Assembly: GCA_003457065.1 (NCBI GenBank)
Contig: DMJQ01000033.1
Span: 1,762 to 14,135, forward strand
Direction of reading: 5' to 3'
Length of the DNA: 12,374 bases
Origin: Clostridiales bacterium
GTDB taxonomy: Bacteria; Bacillota; Clostridia; Tissierellales; Sedimentibacteraceae
Part shown: positions 6,184 to 12,374 of the stretch, one piece after another
How the letters are laid out: each line of letters begins with the position of its first letter
Numbering within the stretch: the first letter of the stretch is position 1
Position numbers and translations under genes: made by a program
Notes under the pieces: model-generated
What the model saw: only the letters and a program-made list of their open reading frames with translations
What the model was told of the DNA's origin: nothing
Databases searched by the model: none

Positions 6184-7281
6184 CTATTTCATAATCTCTT
6201 CAACCTGATCATCACTTAACTCATATAGGAAAAAATGACTGTAAAAATATTTTATTTCTTTTGCCAGCATTTCATCTGTAACTATCTCCGGATAAAGCTT
6301 ATTCATCGTCCAATAAATAGTTAAAGGCTGCTCTACTGTACGGTTTCCCCATACATGTGCCACCGTTGGAATATAGTAAATTTCATTGTTTTTAACTGCG
6401 TTAATTTCACTTAATCTGCTGTCTTCTTTTATTTCCTTGATTTGTTTTTTTGCGGTAACTACCATAACATCAGGATTCCATTGCAATAAATCCTCTAATG
6501 TATATTTAAATGTTTCCTCAGTTCTGCCGTTGTCAGTAACACTCTTTCCTCCGGCACGGGTAATCCACCACTCTGCAATTCTATGAGGCTGAGATAGTTC
6601 GATGACATTACCATATAAAACCTTTTTTTGCTTGTCTCCTATATTTTCTGTCAGTTTTTCGGCTTGCGCAACCATCTTGTCAAAGTATTCAATATAGTCA
6701 GCAGCGATATCCTTTTTGTTCAAAACCTCTCCCATAAGATTTACTGCCTTTTTTACATCATCAAGGTCAGACCAGGAAAGAAATACGACAGTCAAACCAT
6801 TTTGTTCAAGATATTCAGCCGTATCTTTCGTCATCGTGAAGCAGACATCCGGTTTATTCTGTAAAACCGTTTCAATTATAACTTCTCTGTTAGCATCTTC
6901 AAATACCGGAGCACCCTTCATTTGCGGTGCAAATACATATTGATATTTCCATTTATCTGTTTTAGTAAAGCTTGGTGACATGTCATGACAAATCTTTGAA
7001 CCTTCACCCATCAGCTCAACAAATGCATTTAACACACCGTTTGCGCCAAATGTAGCTATGCTGTTGATTTCATCAGGTATAGCTACTGTACGGCCTGCCA
7101 TATCTGTTACAACACGTTCAGTCGGTTCTGCTGGTTTTTCAGCATTGTCATCCACGCTATTTACAGGAACATTCACCTCGTCAGAGCTGGCTTTTTCATC
7201 ATTAGCCGTACTGCATGCTGTCAATAATAACGAAATACAAATAAATAACGGTAACATCTTGTTTAAAGAAATTTTTTTCAT
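6184..7281 (-). CDS. Lipoprotein substrate-binding protein of a FecCD-type ABC importer, probably molybdate/tungstate (MolA-like)
   Basis: 365-residue cluster A-II (BtuF/FepB/MolA fold) binding protein. A signal peptide with basic start, hydrophobic core and lipobox LTAC ends at C23, followed by a charged Ser/Asp/Glu linker, so the mature protein is lipid-anchored outside the membrane. RVVTDMAGRTVAIPDEINSI opens the first lobe and a long central helix (about 190-220) joins the lobes. The family is often labelled iron-siderophore or cobalamin. Here the operon ends in moeA and begins at a ModE-like operator, so an oxyanion of Mo or W is the better guess, as in Haemophilus MolA. GGAGG lies 7 nt before the ATG; the gap to the ATPase stop is 36 nt. 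Ligand residues cannot be assigned from sequence alone. Confidence 0.82.
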   Translation of the reverse strand: MKKISLNKMLPLFICISLLLTACSTANDEKASSDEVNVPVNSVDDNAEKPAEPTERVVTDMAGRTVAIPDEINSIATFGANGVLNAFVELMGEGSKICHDMSPSFTKTDKWKYQYVFAPQMKGAPVFEDANREVIIETVLQNKPDVCFTMTKDTAEYLEQNGLTVVFLSWSDLDDVKKAVNLMGEVLNKKDIAADYIEYFDKMVAQAEKLTENIGDKQKKVLYGNVIELSQPHRIAEWWITRAGGKSVTDNGRTEETFKYTLEDLLQWNPDVMVVTAKKQIKEIKEDSRLSEINAVKNNEIYYIPTVAHVWGNRTVEQPLTIYWTMNKLYPEIVTDEMLAKEIKYFYSHFFLYELSDDQVEEIMK

Positions 7282-7317
7282 AATAATACCTCCAATTTTA
7301 AGCTTATAAATATTTAA

Positions 7318-8103
7318 TTATTCTATTAAAGGGACACATACTTTTGTCATATCTCCCTTAAGATTAATTTTAGCATTTGTAACACAAACCGGCGTACCAT
7401 AAAGTTGGGTCAGACTTGAAGTAGTAACTACATCTTCCGGATTGCCCTGATATGTAATTATTCCATCACGCATTAACATAGCTTTGTTGCAAGCTAAAAA
7501 TGAATGATCAGGAAAATGCGAAGTCATAAGTATTGCATAACCTTGTTTAGACAAGTTATTGATTACTTTAAGTATTTTAATCTGGTTACTGAAGTCAAGA
7601 TTTGCCGTCGGCTCGTCCCTTACCAAAATATTTGACTGTTGTGCCAGGGCTCTTGCCACAAGAACCATCTGTCTTTCCCCGCCGCTCAATTGCTGAAACA
7701 AGCATTTGCCCAAATGTCTGATTCCTAACTTTTCCATAGATTCTTCAGCAATTAATCTATCTGATTTTGTATGCGTTCTGCCCAAAGATAAATGAGCGAT
7801 ACGCCCCATTAAAACTACTGCTCGCGCTTCGTATGAAAAGGTCATTGTAGTAGACTGCGGTACATATGCTATCATTTTTGCACGCTGTTTTGCCGTCACG
7901 CGAGACAGATCCTTACCATCTATTGTTATCCTGCCTGATTTTATTTGATTAAGACCTAACAAGCATCTTAAAAGCGTAGTTTTTCCGGTACCATTAGGAC
8001 CAAGAATGCACATAATATCTTTTTCTGCTAAATTAAAAGAAATATCCTTAAGAATATTGTAATTCGGTTTATAAAAAAAACTTATATTTTCCACACTTAG
8101 CAC
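7318..8103 (-). CDS. FecE/BtuD/MolC-like ABC ATPase
   Basis: 261-residue ATPase subunit of the type II importer. Walker A GPNGTGKT (35-42), Q-loop Q83, signature LSGGERQ (139-145), D-loop NLD and H-loop H196 are normal. Walker B reads ILVRDEP: an arginine (R162, codon 7618-7620) replaces the usual hydrophobic residue right before D163/E164, which is odd. GTG at 8103 is chosen: it overlaps the permease stop by one base (TAGTG), has AAGG about 9 nt upstream, and gives the usual start MLSVENISF. A GTG at 8112 also exists but lacks a properly spaced site. Tight overlap implies translational coupling to the permease. Expected to pair with it as a 2:2 complex energising uptake. Confidence 0.87.
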   Translation of the reverse strand: MLSVENISFFYKPNYNILKDISFNLAEKDIMCILGPNGTGKTTLLRCLLGLNQIKSGRITIDGKDLSRVTAKQRAKMIAYVPQSTTMTFSYEARAVVLMGRIAHLSLGRTHTKSDRLIAEESMEKLGIRHLGKCLFQQLSGGERQMVLVARALAQQSNILVRDEPTANLDFSNQIKILKVINNLSKQGYAILMTSHFPDHSFLACNKAMLMRDGIITYQGNPEDVVTTSSLTQLYGTPVCVTNAKINLKGDMTKVCVPLIE

Positions 8104-9128
8104 TATGACCACACCTTTCTGGCTCTTGATAACAATAATACAAAAACCGGAGTACCCACCAATGCTGTCAATACCCCCAAGGGCAGCTCGACTCCTTCAA
8201 TCCCCCTTATGATATTATCTATAATTAAAAGAAACACCCCTCCGATCATAAATGAAGAAACCGAAAGTTTAGAATAGACAGAGCCAACAACCAGTCGTGC
8301 AATATGAGGGACTACCATTCCAACCCAACCGATGATGCCGCATATGCTTACTGAAACAACCGTAATCATTGTAGAAGACAAAATCACTACGAACTTTACC
8401 AGCGGAACATTAACTCCCATTGTTGTAGCCTCATCTTCACCGGACGAAAGCGCATCAATTGAATATCTGAAAATAAACAATAATAATAATGAGCATATAA
8501 CCGCAGGCAGCATCATCAGCACATCCGAATTAGAACCTTTACCCAAGCTTCCCATAAGCCAGAACGTTATGGAAGGCAGTTGGTTATCCGTATCAGCCAG
8601 TGTCTTGATTATGGCAAGTAAAGACTGAAAAAAACTGGATACTACTATGCCGGCTAAAACCAATATAGTGGTACTTTGACCTCCAAAAATATTACCTATT
8701 AAATAAGCAACTGTAACCGCTATAGTTCCAAAGATCAAAGCAGATAACTGAATCTGCCACCATGATGCATCATTTACCATAGCAAGTGCGGCTCCAAAGC
8801 CGGCACCTGCCGATACCCCCAATATGTCCGGAGAAACCATTGGATTTTTAAAAAGAGTTTGATATGATGCACCTGAAATTGAAAGCGCCCCACCTATTAA
8901 CAGTGCAAGTATAATGCGCGGGAGTCTGACTTGTAATACTACCGTTTCCAATACCGGCTCCCAATAAGGAGTTACCTGTGTAAATCTGGAGCGGATTATA
9001 TCCCACACTACTCTAATCGAAATCGAATAGCGGCCCACTAAAAATGATATAAAAAAAGCAACCACCATTAGAATTCCCAGCACCACCATTTTTAACTTGA
9101 AATAATTTTCATTTCGATTTTTAAGCAT
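8103..9128 (-). CDS. FecCD/BtuC-type ABC permease, MolB-like
   Basis: 341-residue polytopic membrane subunit with about nine to ten helices. Family hallmarks are plain: GGALSISGASYQTLFKNPMV followed by PDILGVSAGAGFG, the coupling-region SGEDEATTMGVNV, and GIIGWVGMVVPHIARLVVG near the end. This is the BtuCD-like (type II) importer fold used for cobalamin, siderophores, heme and, in Haemophilus MolBC, molybdate and tungstate. The start ATG at 9128 overlaps the end of the DUF364 gene by 8 bases, with AAAGGG 8 nt upstream inside that gene. Length is normal and no damage is seen. Substrate is inferred from the operon (ModE-like box, moeA), not from the permease itself. Confidence 0.9.
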   Translation of the reverse strand: MLKNRNENYFKLKMVVLGILMVVAFFISFLVGRYSISIRVVWDIIRSRFTQVTPYWEPVLETVVLQVRLPRIILALLIGGALSISGASYQTLFKNPMVSPDILGVSAGAGFGAALAMVNDASWWQIQLSALIFGTIAVTVAYLIGNIFGGQSTTILVLAGIVVSSFFQSLLAIIKTLADTDNQLPSITFWLMGSLGKGSNSDVLMMLPAVICSLLLLFIFRYSIDALSSGEDEATTMGVNVPLVKFVVILSSTMITVVSVSICGIIGWVGMVVPHIARLVVGSVYSKLSVSSFMIGGVFLLIIDNIIRGIEGVELPLGVLTALVGTPVFVLLLSRARKVWS

Positions 9129-9996
9129 TATGCTTACCCTTTATTTTTATAACTAATCGTTCTGCGGATTTCCCAAAAAAGTGATATCCTGAACCTGCCT
9201 CACTAATAATGTCCAACACCTCATCCGGTTTCGTAACGATAATACCACCCAACATTGTAACGCCCCTTTCAAAAAAAGCATCCGGCAGCATACTGGCAGT
9301 AGGTCCTGTCACTAAAATACGCGCTCCCGGCTTCGCCATTTTAAGAAGCTCTTCTAAAGTATCATTGATAATAGTTGTTCCCGTGATAACCAACAAGTCT
9401 GCATGCGGTACATATTTATTTGCTTCCGCAGCAGGTGCATAATGCTCTAACTCTGCACCTTTTAATGTACGAGAATCCATCTCCAAAATAGTGAAATCCT
9501 GTTTTTCTTTTATAAGACGTTTTAACATCGGAACCAGCGCCCCAATTACTACGGTTTTTTCCCCTTGTATGAGCTCTAATTCATCAAATGCGTCAGCAGA
9601 CTTCAGCAATTCGAATTCCTGACCTTTTTTCGTTACTAAACCATCTTTACAATACTCCTTCCAGCATAATGTACTCAAAGCATTAAGAGTTGCTATGCCT
9701 AATGTTTTTTTCAAGACATTGCCGCTGAAAATATCGTCAAGATATTCTGTTGCCTTTCTTTTCTTTAGTCTGCCCGATAGAGGCATTGCCCTGGCTGAAC
9801 TTGGACAACAAACAGCTTCCGGAATTTCTTTAATCGGTGTAAAACATAGCCCGCCTTGTCCAGTGCTAAGCTTAACTCCTGAAAAAAATAAACCGAATGC
9901 AGCTCTTACTACGGTTATTTCATCAAGCCGATTGCCTAATATCTCTTTAACATAATTAATAGTATCTCTTAAAATACCGTTTTCTCTTACCTCCAT
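9121..9996 (-). CDS. DUF4213/DUF364 protein, putative metal-handling partner of the importer
   Basis: 291 residues matching the two-domain family with an N-terminal DUF4213 part (enolase-N-like; here GLFFSGVKLSTGQGGLCFTP and a CCPSSARAMP cysteine pair, about 34-71) and a C-terminal Rossmann-like DUF364 part (KTVVIGALVPML, HADLLVITGTTIINDTLEEL, GARILVTGPTASMLPDAFFERGV). From memory, a Desulfitobacterium member was structurally characterised and suggested to be a heavy-metal chelation protein; the reaction is unknown. It has no signal peptide or membrane segment, so it is cytosolic. It is the first gene of the operon, immediately after the ModE-like operator, and overlaps the permease. AAGGGAGG precedes the ATG by 6 nt. 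A role in receiving or binding incoming Mo/W is inferred. Confidence 0.85.
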   Translation of the reverse strand: MEVRENGILRDTINYVKEILGNRLDEITVVRAAFGLFFSGVKLSTGQGGLCFTPIKEIPEAVCCPSSARAMPLSGRLKKRKATEYLDDIFSGNVLKKTLGIATLNALSTLCWKEYCKDGLVTKKGQEFELLKSADAFDELELIQGEKTVVIGALVPMLKRLIKEKQDFTILEMDSRTLKGAELEHYAPAAEANKYVPHADLLVITGTTIINDTLEELLKMAKPGARILVTGPTASMLPDAFFERGVTMLGGIIVTKPDEVLDIISEAGSGYHFFGKSAERLVIKIKGKHNA

Positions 9997-10027
9997 ACTA
10001 AACCTCCCTTATCGTAATTAATATCGC

Positions 10028-10055
10028 ATCGTTATATCTTTTAAAATATAACGAT
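10028..10055. promoter_or_regulatory. Perfect ModE-like operator of the DUF364-importer-moeA operon
   Basis: ATCGTTATAT (10028-10037), 8-bp spacer, ATATAACGAT (10046-10055) is a perfect 10-bp inverted repeat. From memory the E. coli modA operator has the same arms, CGTTATAT and ATAACG, with the same 8-bp spacing. The repeat begins 5 bp after the -10 and covers the predicted transcription start, so binding should repress. Confidence 0.8.
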
Positions 10056-10060
10056 ACTTG

Positions 10061-10089
10061 ATTATATACGATGAATCCGACTATGTCAA
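10061..10089 (-). promoter_or_regulatory. Perfect consensus promoter of the Mo operon
   Basis: TTGACA (10089-10084), exactly 17 bp, TATAAT (10066-10061). A second TTGACA lies 11 bp upstream (10100-10095), making a one-helical-turn direct repeat of ATTGACATA, but it has no matching -10. A fully consensus promoter is expected to be strong, consistent with tight repression through the adjoining operator. The remaining DNA between here and 10240 shows no gene. Confidence 0.8.
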
Positions 10090-10242
10090 TATTATGTCAA
10101 TTTTCTATTTTATAGCACGTTCCTTCTTTGCTTATGAAGTGCCTTCAATTGAATTTTCTGTCTTCAGCTGTTTTATTGAAACTTTCAATTCTTTCTTGGT
10201 ACCTTGTTCTGTAACATTAGTAAATACTACCTTATCCTTTCT

Positions 10243-10271
10243 TTATCTTATTAAATATATTCGTTTATAAT
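10243..10271 (+). promoter_or_regulatory. Putative promoter of the broken small regulator gene
   Basis: TATAAT (10266-10271) preceded at 17 bp by a poor -35 (TTATCT). It leads to a good GGGAG ribosome binding site before the ATG at 10296. Confidence 0.35.
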
Positions 10272-10295
10272 GAGAATATCGAAGGGAGTGGTGAT

Positions 10296-10440
10296 ATGTC
10301 AGTATCTGAACAGCTTAAAATTCTATGTGTGAAGCTTGGAATAAGTGTCTCCGTACTCAGACGGATACCTGGTAAAAGTTCGCAGGGCTTTCAGCCCAAG
10401 AATAAAGCGTGAGAGTATAAGTTGCAAGCTTTACTTGTAG
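10296..10440 (+). pseudogene. Frameshifted Cro/C1-type regulator, paralogue of the gene at 11034
   Basis: The ATG with GGGAG 7 nt ahead opens a 38-residue frame (stop at 10410-10412) whose start MSVSEQLKILCVKLGISVS aligns with MTSSEQIKVLCVRSNISLS of the intact regulator. After a locally scrambled stretch (VLRRIPGKSSQ against ELARRIGQTPQ), dropping one T near 10388-10391 restores FSPRIKRESIS, matching FNSKLKRNTIS of the intact copy. So at least one single-base frameshift is present, inside a small GGGCT-TTC-AGCCC hairpin. The family pattern is lost by about 10430, before the C-terminal half. It abuts the broken endonuclease tail and is probably an older controller copy. Confidence 0.7.
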
Positions 10441-10893
10441 CCCAATTTTATAGCCGTTAACTTCTCCCATAAATCGATCCAATATGGTGAGCCTTCTATT
10501 TCACTTGGAGCATCATAAAATTCAACTCCTGAAATAATAAGCGATGCTCTCATATATTTCCATGCTCCTTCATATATCCATTGAATACTCTATCTATAAC
10601 AAGTTTATGTAAATATCGTTTACAATCATCTTCATTAATTGATCCAATTAAGTCTGGATGAAATCTTCGCTTATTTGGCAAATCGCAAGAAATATGTTTA
10701 TAAAGTTGTAAACCAGCTGATCTATATGATTATAATTTCTTCTATTAGAATAATAATAATCACTCCATTCATCAATGCTACTCGGATTACATAAACGTAT
10801 AGAATCTGATGTAGTTCCTACATTTCTTTTAAAATTCAATTGCCATCTATTTGTGGCATAATTTAAAATAAATTCTTTTTTTGCTATCGGCAT
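10431..10893 (-). pseudogene. Type II restriction endonuclease of MjaII/TdeIII type, frameshifted and truncated
   Basis: The ATG at 10893 has AAAGGAG 6 nt upstream. Frame one (to about 10715) reads FILNYATNRWQLNF, then SIRLCNPSSIDEWSDYYYSN and NHIDQL, which I recognise as the N-terminus of the MjaII/TdeIII family (reported GGNCC cutters). Restoring one G near 10713-10714 continues it smoothly: LQLYKHISCDLPNKRRFHPD, then INEDDCKRYLHKLVIDRVFN. A second one-base loss near 10560-10590 leads to a third frame with ASLIISGVEFYDAPSEIEG and IDLWEKLTAIKLGYK, ending at a TAA at 10431. That tail may hold part of the PD-(D/E)XK core, but I am unsure it belongs to the same protein. About 154 codons in all is short for the family, so the C-terminus is missing too. 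Confidence 0.68.
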
Positions 10894-10920
10894 AGTAATT
10901 CTCCTTTCGATTTATAAGTG

Positions 10921-10948
10921 AGTATAACATAGCACTGCATAAATGCAA
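10921..10948 (-). promoter_or_regulatory. Promoter of the endonuclease pseudogene
   Basis: TTGCAT (10948-10943), 16 bp, TATACT (10926-10921) on the minus strand, about 28 nt before the start codon. The dyad at 10936-10947 overlaps its -35 and spacer. Confidence 0.5.
10936..10947. promoter_or_regulatory. Dyad TGCAT-AA-ATGCA between restriction and modification promoters
   Basis: A perfect 5-bp inverted repeat over the -35 region of the endonuclease promoter and about 25 bp upstream of the divergent -35. Controller proteins of type II systems bind such short dyads in the R/C-M intergenic region, so it is a candidate operator for the regulator at 11034. Only the position and symmetry support this. 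Confidence 0.4.
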
Positions 10949-10971
10949 ATATATAATTATCAGTTTTTTTC

Positions 10972-11000
10972 TTGACATCATCAATTATTTAGTTTATACT
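10972..11000 (+). promoter_or_regulatory. Promoter of the regulator-methyltransferase pair
   Basis: TTGACA (10972-10977), 17 bp, TATACT (10995-11000), giving a leader of about 27 nt. Near-consensus, and stronger than the divergent endonuclease promoter. Confidence 0.75.
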
Positions 11001-11033
11001 TTAATAAAAATAGTTTATGAAAGGTTGGAAATC

Positions 11034-11246
11034 ATGACATCCTCAGAACAAATAAAAGTGTTATGCGTGCGCTCTAATATAAGTTTATCTGAATTAGCAC
11101 GAAGAATCGGTCAGACACCCCAAAATTTTAATTCAAAGTTAAAAAGGAATACTATATCTCAAAAAGAAATGATACAGATTGCTAATGTATTAAATGTAAA
11201 ATATGAACAATACTTTCTACTTTCAAATGGAGAAATGATAAAATAA
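11034..11246 (+). CDS. Small Cro/C1-type helix-turn-helix regulator, candidate controller protein
   Basis: 70-residue Xre-family DNA-binding protein. Helix-turn-helix from about 16 to 40: ISLSELARRIGQTPQNFNSK, with a third part TISQKEMIQIANVLNVKYEQ completing the five-helix domain. No other domain. Size and place, first in a two-gene unit with the methyltransferase and divergent from the endonuclease, fit a type II controller (C) protein. The closest relative visible is the broken copy at 10296. A TTG at 11025 is in frame, but the ATG at 11034 is preferred because the paralogue starts at the equivalent point and GAAAGG is suitably placed. The stop overlaps the next start (TAATG), implying coupled translation. 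Confidence 0.8.
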   Translation: MTSSEQIKVLCVRSNISLSELARRIGQTPQNFNSKLKRNTISQKEMIQIANVLNVKYEQYFLLSNGEMIK

Positions 11247-12286
11247 TGAGAGAATATACAATGCATAAAATTATAAATATGGACAGTAGAAATATGTCTA
11301 CAATTAAAGATAAATCTGTTAATTTAATAGTTACCTCTCCGCCATATCCTATGATTGATATGTGGGATAATATGTTTTTTAGTCAAAATAATGAAATTGA
11401 ATTTGATTTTGCAAAAAAAAAATATCTAAAAGCTTATGAAAAGATGCACAATATTCTTAATGATACTTGGCGTGAATGTGATAGAGTATTAGGTGACAAT
11501 GGTTTTATCTGTATAAATATAGGTGATGCAACTCGAACTTTTGATGAAACTTTTCAATTGTTTTCAAATCATTCCAAGATAATTGATTTCTTTTTTAATC
11601 TTGGATATAGTGTTTTGCCTGATATTTTATGGCGAAAGCAATCAAATTCTCCCAATAAATTTATGGGCTCAGGAATGTACCCTGCAGGTGCTTATGTAAC
11701 ATATGAACACGAATATATATTGATTTTCAGAAAAGGTGGAAAAAGAATTTTCAAAAATAATGATAAGCTTAACCGACAAAAAAGTGCATACTTTTGGGAA
11801 GAGCGAAATATATGGTTTTCTGATTTATGGGATATTAAAGGCACATCCCAATTCATAAATAAAAAAATTGATTCTCGTGAAAGGAATGCTTCATTCCCAT
11901 TTGAAATTCCTTACAGGTTAGTTAATATGTTTTCTGTTAAGGGTGATACTGTTTTAGATCCTTTTTGTGGATTCGGAACAACTAATTTAGCTTGTATTGC
12001 CTCAGAGCGAAATAGTATTGGTTTCGAAATAGACAAACAAATTGCTACAGAAGCTCAAAATAAAGTTAAAAATATTTCTATAAATACCATTAATAGCTTC
12101 ATTGAAAACAGACTGCAATCACATTATGCATTTATTAAAAGTTTACCAGAAGATAAAGTGGAAAAATGTTACACTAATGTAAATCATAATTTTTTAGTTA
12201 AAACTCGTCAAGAAACCAATCTTGAAATAAAAAAACTCGGAGATAAAATACTTGAAAAAGATTTCGTAGCATTTACCTATATATAA
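11246..12286 (+). CDS. Beta-class DNA methyltransferase (N4-cytosine or N6-adenine), type II
   Basis: 346-residue AdoMet-dependent DNA methyltransferase. Catalytic motif IV is TSPPYPMIDMWD (about 31-42); motif I comes later, DPFCGFGTTNLACI (about 235-248) followed by the acidic end of strand 2 in GFEID. Motif IV before motif I is the beta-class order; TSPPY favours N4-cytosine, though some N6-adenine enzymes share it. The target-recognition stretch lies between (roughly 105-215), including ADRVL-like ECDRVLGDNGFICINIGDA. It begins in the regulator's stop codon (TAATG). Codons are markedly AT-rich compared with the Mo operon, suggesting recent acquisition. With the endonuclease broken it is probably an orphan methylase. 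If the endonuclease assignment is right, GGNCC is the target to test. Confidence 0.88.
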   Translation: MREYTMHKIINMDSRNMSTIKDKSVNLIVTSPPYPMIDMWDNMFFSQNNEIEFDFAKKKYLKAYEKMHNILNDTWRECDRVLGDNGFICINIGDATRTFDETFQLFSNHSKIIDFFFNLGYSVLPDILWRKQSNSPNKFMGSGMYPAGAYVTYEHEYILIFRKGGKRIFKNNDKLNRQKSAYFWEERNIWFSDLWDIKGTSQFINKKIDSRERNASFPFEIPYRLVNMFSVKGDTVLDPFCGFGTTNLACIASERNSIGFEIDKQIATEAQNKVKNISINTINSFIENRLQSHYAFIKSLPEDKVEKCYTNVNHNFLVKTRQETNLEIKKLGDKILEKDFVAFTYI

Positions 12287-12364
12287 TTTTATAGGGAGTG
12301 GTTTATATCCTATTCCCTGGGGAGTGTAACAAATTACGTGCAAATGGTAATAATAGCCACAAAA

Positions 12365-12370
12365 GGGAGG
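12365..12370 (+). promoter_or_regulatory. Ribosome binding site of a gene beginning past the right edge
   Basis: GGGAGG ends 4 nt from the window edge, so a start codon is expected within a few bases beyond it. The 78 bases between the methyltransferase stop and this site hold two copies of GGGAGTG (12294, 12320 region) and no clear terminator, so the next gene could be cotranscribed. Confidence 0.5.
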
Positions 12371-12374
12371 ATAT

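Noticed and set aside
8332..8628. Long plus-strand open frames inside the Mo operon and moeA
   Set aside because: They are antisense to well-conserved genes, lack ribosome binding sites and show no recognisable family sequence.
6184..9128. Labelling the importer as iron-siderophore or cobalamin uptake from family resemblance alone
   Set aside because: The ModE-like operator, DUF364 and moeA in the same unit point to Mo/W; the fold itself does not decide the substrate.
10058..10270. Plus-strand 70-codon open frame between the Mo promoter and the broken regulator
   Set aside because: It begins inside the operator-promoter region, has no ribosome binding site and low-complexity sequence; treated as chance.

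Overview
The window reads as a low-GC, strictly anaerobic Firmicute (Clostridia-like). It has AT-rich intergenic DNA, strong AGGAGG-type ribosome binding sites, sigma-A-like promoters, a Gram-positive-style lipoprotein, a formate/nitrite channel and many molybdenum/tungsten genes. Only the sequence was read; family names come from motif recognition, not from a search.

Left part (1-2637): a PLP-dependent aminotransferase runs off the left edge on the minus strand. It is divergent from a short one-domain ModE-type regulator (plus). That gene converges on a ModC-like molybdate/tungstate/sulfate-family ABC ATPase (minus) that has no modA or modB beside it. The ATPase has its own promoter, with a ModE-like box touching the -35.

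Middle (2638-4729): a shortened, probably dead alpha/beta hydrolase, then a formate/nitrite channel (FNT). The FNT gene has an unusually long leader carrying a 9-bp-closed, pseudoknot-capable fold that I cannot assign to a known riboswitch class.

Central operon (9996 to 4730, minus): DUF4213/DUF364 protein, then a FecCD/BtuC-type permease, its ATPase, a lipoprotein binding protein, and moeA. The first three genes overlap. The promoter is a perfect TTGACA-N17-TATAAT, and a perfect 10-bp inverted repeat (ATCGTTATAT-N8-ATATAACGAT) lies over the expected transcription start. This closely resembles a ModE box. Together with moeA it argues that the 'siderophore-type' transporter is really a MolBCA-like molybdate/tungstate importer. 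The regulator, orphan ATPase, importer and metal insertase then form one Mo/W supply regulon, with formate transport (formate dehydrogenases use Mo/W) as a plausible neighbouring function.

Right part (10296-12374): remains of a type II restriction-modification island. It has a frameshifted Cro/C1-type regulator, a frameshifted and shortened MjaII/TdeIII-like endonuclease (minus), and an intact second copy of the small regulator coupled by a TAATG overlap to an intact beta-class DNA methyltransferase. The divergent promoters flank a small dyad. The methyltransferase is probably now an orphan. A good ribosome binding site at the right edge shows that another gene starts just beyond the window.
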